Assembly: GCA_017311185.1 (NCBI GenBank)
Contig: JAESUZ010005463.1
Coordinates: 248,001-312,000 of the forward strand
Length of the DNA: 64,000 bases
Direction of reading: 5' to 3'
From: Proteles cristata cristata
Lineage: Eukaryota > Chordata > Mammalia > Carnivora > Hyaenidae
The notes under the pieces are model-generated. The model searched no databases. It was not told the DNA's origin and worked only from the letters and a program-made list of their open reading frames with translations. Position numbers and translations under genes: made by a program. Below are positions 1 to 12,600 of the stretch, piece after piece. Position 1 is the stretch's first letter; each line of letters begins with the position of its first letter.

Positions 1-137
1 GTAATGACTTTAAATTTCATGTTCTTTCTCTGGAGAAAGTTCTTGGTCTTGTTCATTTATTTAGGATGTAGAGTGAAATTGTGGCTGCTTTTTTGTCTAC
101 AAGCTTTGTCACATATTTATAGTAGATAAGAATTTTT

Positions 138-370
138 TTTTTTTTTTTATCGGTTCTTGTTTTTTTTTTTTTTAATTTATTTCTAAGAGAGAGAGAGACA
201 GCGTGAGCAGGGGAGGGTCAGAGAGAGAGGGAGTCACAGACTGAAACAGGCTCCAGGCTCTGAGCTGGCAGTCAGCACAGAGCCCGACGCGGGGCTCGAA
301 CCCACGAACCGCGAGATCATGACCTAAGCGAAAGTCGGACGCTTTACCGACTAAGCCACCCAGGTGCCCC
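138..370 (-). mobile_element. Young CanSINE, antisense, intact TSD
   Basis: Full-length SINE flanked by a perfect 17-bp duplication AGTAGATAAGAATTTTT at 121-137 and 371-387. Belongs to the subfamily with GACTGCCAGCTC and AGTCTGTGACTCC (read on the minus strand). Confidence 0.95.
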
Positions 371-556
371 AGTAGATAAGAATTTTTAGTGGTTGTGTTT
401 TACTTTTTGGTTGGCAGGCTGTATTGGGTCAAAGCTTGTGTAGAGAGGCTCCAGGTACCGGTAGGCGTTGAGTGGCCTGTATTACGGTAAGGTGCTAAAT
501 TCCCTAAATAAGAAGACTCATTTCTAAAATGTTGGTTCTCTGTTTGACTTTGCTAG

Positions 557-694
557 AATGACCTGGATGACCCTGAAAGAGGAATGATTTTTGTCTGCTC
601 TGCCACCCATAAGACCAAATCGATGTTCTTCTTTTTGGCCCAAACTGAGCAGGGAGATATCTTCAAGATCACTTTGGAGACAGATGAAGATATG
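557..694 (+). CDS. SF3B3: SF3B3 coding exon, residues 276-321 (probably exon 7)
   Basis: The acceptor TTTGCTAG precedes Asn-Asp-Leu-Asp-Asp, and the donor GTAAGC follows the Met codon. Length is 138 nt, phase 0 at both ends. It encodes the end of the first propeller region, including [20 protein letters not shown]. The ATG at 584 is internal, not a start. Confidence 0.97.
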
Positions 695-3600
695 GTAAGC
701 AGATCATGGATGGAGAGGGGAAAAAATGAAAAAATCCTTTTGTTAGGTTTAGTTTATTTAAAATTTTTTTTTAATGTTTGTTATTTTTTAACATTTATTT
801 TTGAGAGACAGAGCACACAAGTGGGGGAGAGGCAGAGAGAGAAGGAGACAGAATCTGAAGCAGGCTCCAGGCTCTGAGCTGTCAGCACAGAGCCTGATGT
901 GGGGCTCAAACCCACAAACTATGAGATCATGACCTGAGCTGAAGTCGGAGGCTTAACTGACTGAACCACCACCCAGGCGCCCCTTTTAATGTTTATTTTT
1001 ATTTTTGAGAGAGAGAGAGTGCGCGTGACAGTGACAGTGCGGGGCTAGGGAGGGGCAGAGAGAGAGAGAGGGAGACAGATTCTGGAACAGGCTCCACCCT
1101 CTGAGCTGTCAGCAGAGCCTGACGTGGGGCTGGAACCCATGAACCATGAGATCATGACCTGAGCTGAAGTTGGATGCTTAACCACTTGAGCCATCCAGGT
1201 GCCCCTTGTTGCACTATCTTTAATATATTTAAATAATCTTATTTCAAAAAGTGATGTTAAAAAAATTTAGGCTTATTTTTATAGAGGCGGAGGAGCAGAG
1301 AGGGAGAGAGAATCCTGAGCAACCTTTGGCAGCGCAGAGCCCAATGCAGGGCTTGGACCCGCAAACTATGAGATCACCACATGAGTCAAAATCAAGAGTC
1401 AGACACTTAGCTGAGCCAGCCAGGTGCCCCTGAAAAACGGATATTTATGTGTACATTTAAGGTTTAGAATGTAGTTTTATAAACCATTTGTTCATTAAAA
1501 CTATGAGATAGGACAATCAATACTTTACAAGTTAATAAAATGGAGACAACTTAAAAAGTGGGTGCGTAAGCTTTTAAAAATTGTAATGGGTATCTGAATG
1601 TACATTTTCTTCTCTGGTTAACAGATACCTGGTCTGGTAATCTCACATGTAATAATGTGAGATCGAGTAATGCCACTTTTAGTGAGTAAAGAGAAAACTC
1701 TCCCAGTCTACTGAAAATTGGTATTACACATGATCTGTTACTGTTTTCATCTTATGGAGGAGCTCTGTGAACAGCTGTGCAGTTTTTTATGTCTGTTTAG
1801 GTCAGGAGTTGGCATATTTTTTTGCGAAGGCCTAGTAGTAAACATCGTTAGCTTTTATGGGCCGTGTAGTCGCTATCTCTAGAACTCAACTCTGCTATGT
1901 GGCACAGAAGCAGCCATAGGACTTATGTAAAAGAGTAGATAGGCATGGCTGCTCCTGGGTCTGAGTTTGCTAACCCCTGGTTTGAATACTAAGTATGATA
2001 TTTTACTTGCTACTCTGCTTATGCTGTCTTATAATACTGGGCTACCTTCTGTGGCCTAGCTTCATTGCTTACACAATAGAATCTCTTTTTTTTTCATTCC
2101 AGGTTACTGAGATTCGGCTCAAGTATTTCGATACTGTGCCTGTTGCTGCTGCTATGTGTGTGCTTAAAACAGGCTTCCTTTTTGTAGCATCAGAATTTGG
2201 GAATCAGTGAGTAATCTTTTTATTACCCTAATCCACTCTCATTACTATAAAAGTTGGAAGGAAGATGTGGCTTCAAGGCCACAGAGCTTTCCACAAAACT
2301 TTGTTCAAAAGTTTTGCCTTCCTTTCCCCCTTTATGTTCCTTTTTTTTTTTTTAAATGTTTTATTTATTTCTAGGAGAGAGAGAGAGACAGCGTGAGCAG
2401 GGGAGGGTCAGAGAGAGAGGGAGTCACAGACTGAAACAGGCTCCAGGCTCTGAGCTGGCAGTCAGCACAGAGCCCGACGCGGGGCTCGAACCCACGAACC
2501 GCGAGATCATGACCTAAGCGAAAGTCGGACGCTTAACCGACTAAACCACCCAGGCACCCCTCCTTTTTTTTTTTTAAATTTAAATTTAAATTTTTTTTTT
2601 GGTTATCTTCTCTACTTCACTGGCTTTCTTCAAGCAATACCTGTGGGTAGCTGCAAAAATAGCTTCAGAAGCGATCTTTTCTGAACTTTTTGCTGGACAT
2701 TTCACTGAATGTTTATGGAACTACTTAACATGTTCTACCAATACTTCACTTCTACAAATCTAAAGTTGAAGCTGATTAGTACCCACAGCTCCCCGGCCAC
2801 ATCACTGACCTTCCCAGGCTTAGCATGTCTGATAATGCACCAGTTCTAGCAATTTGAGTGTAAGATCTCAATTTTTGTGGTATAGTCTAAACTAGTTCAC
2901 TAGTTGACTTACTACATTTTATTGCCTTTCCTGTAAAACTTGGGCCTCTATAGTCATCTTATTAAGCAGCACAGACATACCCTGATGAATCATTTCTCTT
3001 ATCCCTGTGTTATAATCTTTGATGACTTTTTATTGCCAAGTGGATAAAATCTGAGCTCTAGGCTTGAATTTAAGACCAGTCAGTATCTAAGTCTCTAAAT
3101 TACTTATACAAGATGAGGTACCATGGCCTTGCCAGTATCTGCTCACAGTATCAGTGAAAACCACTTACCTGATGCTGTTTGCTGTAATTAAAATGAAAGT
3201 GTATCCAGAATTCAATGCCATTTCTACGTTGTCTCCAACTAGTCTTCCTTTCTTAGACATGCCTCTTACTCATATTCAACGGACTTTATTCCATCTGTTT
3301 ATTACTTATTTTCTTTGTTTATACCTCTTTTGTCACACTTTTCGTACTTAGCCTGTTTCATGTATTTCATACATTTCCAATTTTTAGTTTTTACTTAAAA
3401 ATTTTTTAATGTTTATTTTTGAGAGAGAGCATGTGGGGGGGAGGCGAGAGGGGGAGGGGAGAGAGAATCCTAAGCAGCTTCCACCCTCTTAAAACCCTGA
3501 GATCATAACCTAAGCTAAAATCAAGAGTTGGATGTTTAACAGACTGAGCCACCCAGACACTCTCAAACGGAAATTTTATACCCATTAAGCGGTTACTCCC

Positions 3601-6600
3601 CAGGTAACCTAAGTGGAATCACATTATTTGCCCTTTTCTGTCTTGCTCATTTCACTTAACATGATGTTCCTTGGGTAGCGTGTTAGCACTTCTTTCTATC
3701 CCTGAATTAATAGTCCATTGTATGTATATACCACATTTTGTTTATCTGTTGATGGACACTTAGATTAATACCTTTTGAGTGTTATGGATAATGCTGCATT
3801 GGGCATTGGTTTTCAAGTACCTGTTTGGGTCTCTTGTTTTGGGTATGTACTTAAGAGTGGAATTGCTGGGCCACATGGTAATTCTGTTTAACTTTTCGAG
3901 AAATAGCCACATTTTCTTATAACAGCTGTACCATTATACATTTCTTCCAGGAATGTATGAGGGTTCCAATTCCATATCTTTACTAACAATTTTTTGATTT
4001 GTAGGCAGTAGGTGTGAAATGCTATTTGTTTTTTGAGTCGTGAGAGTGTTTTCATATATTCTGGATATTATCATATTATTGTTTGCAAATATTTTCTCCC
4101 ATTATGTAGCTAGCTCATCTTTCCATTTTCTTGATAACGTCCTTTGATGCACAAAAATTTTTAATTTTGATGTTGTTTACCCATTTTTCCTTTTACTTGT
4201 GCTTTTGGTATCATATCTAAGAATCCATTGCCAGATCCAAAATCATGAAGATATACATCTGTTTTCTTCTAAGGGTTTTATGATTTTATTATTAAAAAAA
4301 GTTTTTGTTTATTTTCTTAAAAAAATTTTTCTTTTTTAACATTTATTTATTTTTGAGACAGAGACAGAGCATAAGCTGGGTAGGGGCAGAGAGAGAGGGA
4401 GACACAGAATCTGAAACAGGCTCCAGGCTCTGAGTGGTCAGCACAGAGTCTGATGTGGGGCTCAAACCCATTTACTATGCGCTCATGACCTGAGCCGAAG
4501 TCGGATGCCTAACCGACTAAGCCACTCAAGTGCCCCTTAATGTTTAGTTTTGAGAGAGAGAAGACAGTATGAGTGGGGGAGGAGCAAAGAGAGGGAGGCA
4601 CAGAATCTGAAACAGGCTCCAGGCTCTGAGCTGTCAGCACAGAGCCTGTCGTGGGACTCAGGCTCACAACCTGTGAGATCATGACCTGAGCCAGAGTTGG
4701 ACACTCAACTGACTGAGCCACCCAGGTGCTCCTAGATTATCTACTCTTTTTTTTTTTCAATGAATTTTTTTTAATGTTTTATTTCTGAGAGAGAGAGAGA
4801 GACAGCATGAGCAGTGGAGGGTCAGAGAGAGAGGGAGACACAGAATCTGACACAGGCTACCTGTGTCAGCACAGAGCCCAATGCGGGGCTTGAACCCATG
4901 AGCCACGAGATCATGACCAGAGCAGAAGTCGGATGTTTAGCCAACTGAGCCACCTGGGTGCCCCTAGATTATCTACTCTTAAAGTTGTTTTACTTCTCTA
5001 TTTTTATTTATTTTTTTTGGTGGCTTGCCTTTGAATCCGTTTACTCAGCAGCATTAGCTAGAGAACAGACAGAAGGGCAAGATGATTTTGTTGCTTATTA
5101 ACTCATATTTATGTTTTGGGGAACAATACTGTCACGTCTGTATGCTAATGCAAAGAGATCATCAGTTCTTGCTTTCTGTTAGATTTGGCCTGCTTATTGG
5201 TTAAAATAGGAAATGGTTGTAGGTTTTCTTTGGATTTCATCTATCTGTATTTAATTTTATTTGACAAACACTGTTCTTACTAGGTTCCATGCCCTCTTCT
5301 AAGTACTCATTGAATTTTGTGGGAAGGTACTATTTAGTTTTACAAATTGATATAAGTGAGGCATAGATTAGGTAATAATATGCAGCTAGTTAAGGGGGTA
5401 AAGCTTTGATTCAAACCTGAGCACTGTAGTGGAAGCCAGGTGCTTTTAACCACTGTAATGCTAAGGTCCTTCCATTGTACCAGTCTGAATTCAGTAGAAT
5501 TGATTTTTTTTTAAGTAATTTTTACACCCAAAGTGGAGGCTTGAGCTCACAACCCCAAGATTAAGAGTTTATTGCTAGAGAACTCTAGATGCTGGCGAGG
5601 ATGTGGAGAAACGGGCACCCTCCTACACTGTTGGTGGGAATGTAAACTGGTACAGCCCCTCTGGAAAACAGTGTGGAGGTTCCTAAGGAAACTAACAATA
5701 GAACTCCCCTATGACCCAGCAATAGCACTGCTAGGAATTTACCCAAGGGATACAGAAATGTTGAGGCATAGGAGCACATGTACCCCAATGTTCATAGCAG
5801 CACTCTCCACAATAGCTAAAACATGGAAAGAGCCTAAGTGTCCATCAACAGATGAATGGATCAAGAAGATGTGGTTTATCTATACCATGGAATACTACAT
5901 GGCAATGAGAAACAATGAAATCTGGCCATGTGTAGCAACATGGATGGACCTTGAGGGTGTTATGCTGAGCGAAATAAGTCAGGCAGAGAAAGACAAATAT
6001 CATATGTGTGCACGTATAGGAGGATTAGGAGGAGCTTAACAGAGGACCAAGGGGGAGAAGAAGGACAGAAATGGTGGGGGAAAGGGGAGAGGCAAACCAT
6101 GAGAGACTCTTGAATGCTGACAAAAACTGAGGACTGGTGGATGTGGGGGGAGGAGGGGTGGGCATGGAGGAGGGCACTTGTGGGGATGAGCACTGGGTGT
6201 TATGTGGAAACTAATTTGACAATAAACTATTTGTAAAAAAAAAAAAAAAAAAAAGAGTTTATTGCTCTACCGACTGAGCCAGCCAGGCACTCCTGAATTC
6301 AGCAGTCTTTATTTCTTTATCACATTCTTTTTTTTTTTTTTTAAGATTATTTATTATTTAAAAAGTTTTTTTATGTTTTTTATTTTGACAGAGATAGAGA
6401 GCGAGTGGGGGAGGGGCAGAAAGAGGGAGACACAGAATCTGTAGCAGGCTCCAGGCTCTAAGCTGTCAGCACAGAGCCCGATGCAGGGCTTGAACCCACG
6501 GACTGTGAGATCATGACCTGAGTTGAAGTCGGACGCTTAACCGACTGAGCCACCCAAGCACCCCTGCTTATTTGTTCTGAGAGAGAGAGAACGAGTGAGC

Positions 6601-9600
6601 AGGGAAAGGGCAGAAAGAGAAGGAGGGAGGGCATCCCAAGTGAGTTGCATGCTGTCAGCACAGAGCCTAATGCATTCTGAACTTAGGAACTGTGAAATCA
6701 TGATCTGAACTGAAATCTAATCAAACGCTTAATTGACCGAGGCACCCAGGCACCCCTTTAATTTTTTTTTCAATGTTTATCTTTGAGAGAGAGAGACATA
6801 GAATCCAAGTAGACTCCAGGCTCTGAGCTGTAAGCACAGAGCATTCTGTGCGCCTCAGACTCCTGAATTGTGAGATCATGACCTGAGTGATCCAGGTACT
6901 CCTATCCCATTCTCTTCTAAGGAAGAAAATCCCACTCAGATAAACAGATGCTGGCTCCATATGCATGTTAGAATTTTGATAGATATTTTGTAAACTGTGA
7001 CGATTATGTTTATGGCAAACATTATCCTTAGAAAGTTTGTAACTGAAGTCTTCTTTTCTTCTTCTCCCCAGTTACTTATATCAAATTGCACATCTTGGAG
7101 ATGATGATGAAGAACCTGAGTTTTCATCTGCCATGCCTCTGGAAGAAGGAGACACGTTCTTCTTTCAGCCAAGACCACTCAAAAACCTTGTGCTGGTCGA
7201 TGAGTTGGACAGCCTCTCTCCCATTTTGTTTTGCCAGGTGTGGGTCTTTCCAGTCACTTCCATAGTGAGCAGTGCCAGACAGATGTTTTCTGAATCTAAA
7301 TGAGTATTATTTTTTTTAAATTAGGTTTTAAATTTATTTTGAGAAAGACCGAGATAGCCCAAATGGGTCAGGGGCAAAGAGGGAGAGAGAATCCCAAGCA
7401 AGCTCTGCACCATCACTGTGGAGCTTGACAGGGGGCTGGAACTCAGAACTCATGAAATAGAGATCATGACCTGAGCTGAAACCAAGAGTCAGATGCTTAA
7501 CCGACTGAGCCACCCAGGCACCCCTAAATGAGTTTAAAGTTGTAACTCCAGTTAAATAAAGATCTGGTCTTAAGAGTGAGACACGTCAGCATGTCTGAGA
7601 AATGACCAGAATGTAAGGGTAAAAGCAGTTAAAGGTGGGTATTGGGGAACTAAAAACCATTACATAAATCCTTAGGGCTTTTATTTTAATTTTGTAACTC
7701 ATATTCAATATAAAAATTCAAGCTGTACTAAAGGTGAATGGTAAAATTCCTATCCCTAGTCTTATTTTCAACTTTCTATCCGCTGAGGATGCTACTGGTA
7801 ACAACTTCTTTTGATTGCTTCAAGGCATTTTGCCTGTATCAGTGTATTTGCATGTATTTGTTTGTGTTTTTCTTTTTAATGTAAATAGGCTTGTATACAT
7901 CAGTATTCTGAAATTGACTTTTATCACTTAATAGTCTCTAACACTTCTGTCTTATTAAGTTTTATTTATTTTGAGAGAGAGAAAGCACGTGAGCAGGGGA
8001 GGGGCAGAGGAGGGTGGGGGGAGAAAATCTTCAGCACACTCCACACTGCCAGTGCAGAGCCCGACGTGGGGCTCAGTCACACAAACTGCAAGATCATGAC
8101 CTGAGCCGAAACCAAGAGTTGGACGCTTAACCCACTGAGCCACCAGGTGTCCTGTCTCTTATTTTAACACTCCGTTTCTTAAAAAAAAAAGCTTTAGAGA
8201 CATTGGGATCAGTCAGTAACAGAACTATTTAAAAAACATCCTCAAGGAGGAGCCCAAGGTGGCCTAGGATGGGGACTGTGTCCCCTGCTGCTTCTGCTCA
8301 GTTGTAGCAGGAATTTGTCACACATTTGTGGCCTGGGCTGCTGGGGTTTGAGTGAACATTAGGTGCCACCCTACCCTTATCAATTGATTACACTTCTACT
8401 GGAGAGGTTTGCTCACTGTGTGCTGGAGAAACAAGTCAGTGTTCAGGCACTATTCCTGGTAAAATTAATCATTCTGAAATTAACTGCTTTTCTTCCTTTT
8501 TGAGAAAGCATTAGCCCTGAGGCAATAGATAATAAGTAAATTCCTAATTAGATGATGAGTGATTCCCTCTCCCCCTCCCTCCCGCTCCTGTTTTCATTGG
8601 AATTCGAGGAAATAATTGTGTAAATGGTTTGTAGATAAGAAAAGAATAAAATTTAAAAAAAAATTTTTTTTAAATGTTTTATTCATTTCTAGGAGAGAGA
8701 GACAGCGTGAGCAGGGGAGGGTCAGAGAGAGAGGGAGTCAGACTCTGAAACAGGCTCTAGGCTCTGAGCTGGCAGTCAGCACAGAGCCTGACACGAGGCT
8801 CGAACCCATGAACCGCGAGATCATGACCTAAGTGAAAGTCGGACGCTTAACCGACTAAGCCACCCAGGCACCCCGATAAAGAATAAAATTAATAGAAAGT
8901 TCAGGTATCTACAGCAGGCCTATGGGTATTTTGTGCCACCTATATCTTTACTAGTTTGGTGAGGCAACTGGATCTCTTCTCTGAGTACTATTTTTAATTG
9001 CATATTGTAATAAACATAAAATAGCCAGTATAGTAAAATGTTTTTAAGTGTGAAAAGGTAATATATCTGCTTCTTTATCAAGGCTGTAAATAACAAGTTG
9101 GTGCATTTGAAATAGGTGAGTTAATTTTTTTCAGTAAGAGATCAGTGTGGAGGCTGTACGCACTCAACACAACTTTGTCCATGTTACAGTATGCTGTACT
9201 GCCTTATAGACAGTCAATTTTCATTTGAACTGACCAGTTTGACAAAACTATAGTACAAATGATTGACCTCTCTATGTATTGACCAACAAATGTACTGGAA
9301 AGCAGCTGACTATCTGGGATAACAACAGAAGGCTTCCTGATATAGTGGCTGAACAGTCAAAAGCAGTTACCCACTAGTTGGTTAGCTACATCATAGGAGC
9401 ATCTGTAGATAGGGCAGCTTTGATAACATATAGTCTAACAGATTGAGTAAAAGTAGTGATGAGTGGAATAATTGGAGGGATATAAATTTTAATGTTATGT
9501 GAATAAGTATTTTATTGGTGGCAGTCACAGATCCTGATAATATTATAGTTTATATTTTTAGCTGAAAGGAAATGGCCGTTTCAGTTGGACGTTATATAAC

Positions 9601-12600
9601 AAATACTCTGCTAATTTAAGAATTGATAGAAGCCTTTTTTTGTTAGTAAAACTTGATTCAAACTGGTTTGCTTTTTAGAATATCGGGGCTTTTTCCCTTG
9701 ATGCCCCCAGGGCTTGTAGCCGATATGTAAGTTTAGTAAACTAAAAAAGAATTTTGTCCCCTGAGAATAATCAAGTTCAGTGTGAAAACTTGGTACAAGT
9801 AGACATATTTTGCCTTTTTCTCTGTACAGATAGCTGATCTGGCCAATGAAGACACGCCACAGCTGTATGTGGCCTGTGGTAGGGGACCCCGATCATCTCT
9901 GAGAGTCCTAAGGCATGGACTTGAGGTAAGATGGGTATTTTTAGATCATATGTAGGGTTTGGAGAAAAGCATTGAAAAAGCAACTTATGGCTTTATTCTG
10001 ATGAGATCAAGGGTGTATTTAATATTTCTATGAAAGAAAAAAGTGTTTTTTTTTTTCCTATTTCCATAGAAGTTAGAGTTTAAATTTCCTGTTCTTTGAC
10101 ATGTTAGCACAGTAGGCACATTTTTAAAAATTGGAAAGTGGGGATAGAAGGGGGAAAGTAACCCCTGCTGGTTCCAGGCTCACTAGTCGTAATAGAGGAA
10201 ATCTGCATGAACATTTTACTCCATTTTTTTTCTAGTCTTGGTCTGTATTCAGTGTTTGTTTGTTTCCTTAATTTTTTTTAATGTTCATTTATTTTTGAAG
10301 GAGAGAGAGACAGGATGAGTGGGGCAGAGGCAGAGAGAGAGGGAGAGGGAGAGGGAGAGGGAGAGGGAGACACACAATCGGAAGCAGGCTCCAGGCTCTG
10401 AGCTGTCAGCACACACAGAGCCCGATGCGAGGCTCGAAATCAAAATCCATGAGATCGTGACCTGAGCTGAAGTCAGACACCCAGCTGACTGAGCCACCCA
10501 GGCGCCCCTGTATTCAGTGTTTTTAGATATTATGTTTTTACCTAAATACTGTATATTTTTGTATTTTACTATTTGTTCCTTATTATATATTCTTAAATTG
10601 TATTATTTTTAGTGTTTCTATAATATTCCACTATAGTGGTTGGATCAGAATTTGTGTAATAAATTCTTCATGTTAGATCTTTTAGGTGATAGACACTCAA
10701 AATTTTCTTTTTATATTTTAATGTTTATGTATTTTTGAGAGAGAGAGCCTGCGTGCGTAAATGAGGGAGGAGCAGAGAGAGAGGGAGACACAGAATCTGA
10801 AGTAGGTTCCAGTTTTTGAGATGACAACAGTACAGAGCTGACAGGGGACTCGAACCCACAAAGTATGAGATCATGACCTGAGCTGAAGTCAGATGCGTAA
10901 CCAACTGAGGTACCCAGGTGCCCCCCAAATTAGCTTTTCAAATGCTTTATCTTCCTGAGATTCTAGGGTTCATGCTTTTTAGCAAGTTCCCTGGACTTGA
11001 TTTTATTAGGAGTAGAAGAAGCTTCCTATGACAATCAGCTTCAGAGTTAGGGGTTGGCAGACTATAAGCTCTCACTATCTCACTGCCTGTTTTTGTAAAT
11101 TTTTTTGGAACATAGCTAAGGTGACCTTGGTTTTGAATTCTGTCTCTATCCCTTAATAGCTATGACTAGGCTTTTGTTTCCTCTTCTGTAAAACGAACTT
11201 AAGTACCTGCTTTAAAGATTGTTGTGTGAATTAAATGAGGTAATGCATAAAAAGAAGCAGTTAGGTCATGGTCTGGCATATAGTAACAAATATGTTAGCT
11301 ATTAACACTGTTAATATGTTTCAGGGGATGCCTGGGTGGCTTTCTGTTAAGTGTCTGCCTCTTGGTTTCAGCTCAGGTCATGATCTTGCGGTTTGTGGGA
11401 TTGAACACTGCATCTGGGCTCTGTGTGACAGTGTAGCACAGAGCCTTGGGATTCTCTCCCCTTGCTTTCTTGTCCTTCCTCCATTTGTGTGCATGTCCTC
11501 TGACTCTCTCAAAAATAAACATTAAAAAAATATATATTGCTTTTTCAGAAATTTGAACATTTTTTGGCTGTGCAAAAATATCAGCCCACTGAATTTTTAA
11601 TGACTCAAACCCAGTTTTTAATTAGTTATTGTTTGTTGGATCCCATTTAGCATTTGGCAAAAGCTAGCATTCTCCACCAAAAGTGCATATGTGCATTAAC
11701 AGAAAATGTTGTCTACATTCTAAGGAATACAGGACCCCAATTAAGACCCAATGTTTTTTTTTGTTGTTGTTGTTGTTTTTAATATTTTTTATTTATTTCT
11801 AGGAGAGAGAGAGAGAGACAGAGACAGCGACAGCGACAGCGTGAGCAGGGGAGGGTCAGAGAGAGAGGGAGTCACAGACTGAAACAGGCTCCAGGCTCTG
11901 AGCTGGCAGTCAGCACAGAGCCCGACGCGGGGCTCGAACCCACGAACCGCGAGATCATGACCTAAGCGAAAGTCGGACGTTTAACCGACTAAGCCACCCA
12001 GGCGCCCCAAGACCCAATGTTTTTGAGTCATCTGCCCCCACCCAATGTTTTTCCAATTCTCTAAAATATCTTTGTTGTACAGAAAAGTATTTTGAAAATG
12101 TTGAACATCACTTTGTTCCTGAATATATATTTTTAAAAATTTTTTGATGTTTGTTTATTTTTGGGAGAGTGAATGGGGGAGAGGCAGAGAGAGGGAGACA
12201 CAGAATCCGAAGCAGGCTTCAGGCTCTGAATTGTCAGCACAGAGCCTAACACAGGGCTTGAACTCTCAAACCCTGACCTGAGCCTATGACCTGAGCCGAA
12301 GTTGGACACTTAACCAGCTGAGCCACCCAGGTGCCTCCCTGTATATCTGTTGGATTTTGTTGTTTCAGCTAGATTGTGGTCTCATTTGAGCAGGGTCACT
12401 ATCACACAGTACATTTGGTATAGAGTATAGAGCACCTATACTCTAGGTGTTCCTATACTGTTCCATGATGAGGTGTTCTGTTATTTTATCAGTAAAAAAG
12501 GGGTAATGCCTTTAATGCATATACGTGAGTTCTTTTTATAAAATGTGGTTACACAGTAGAATGTATTAAGCTTTCTAATTATTTCTGGGTGGTTTTAAAA

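Noticed and set aside
584..877. Apparent 97-codon ORF starting with ATG at 584
   Set aside because: It is the SF3B3 exon read through its donor into the intron; the Met is internal residue 285.
5572..6039. 155-codon ORF that could be mistaken for a host gene
   Set aside because: It is the C-terminus of L1 ORF2 inside a truncated retrotransposon.
9454..9540. C/D-box-like pair (GTGATGA at about 9454 and CTGA at about 9534)
   Set aside because: Human SF3B3 introns host SNORD111-type snoRNAs, so introns were searched. This pair lacks a convincing terminal stem and the guide stretch complementary to 28S GAAGAGACAUGA. The true snoRNAs probably lie upstream of this window.
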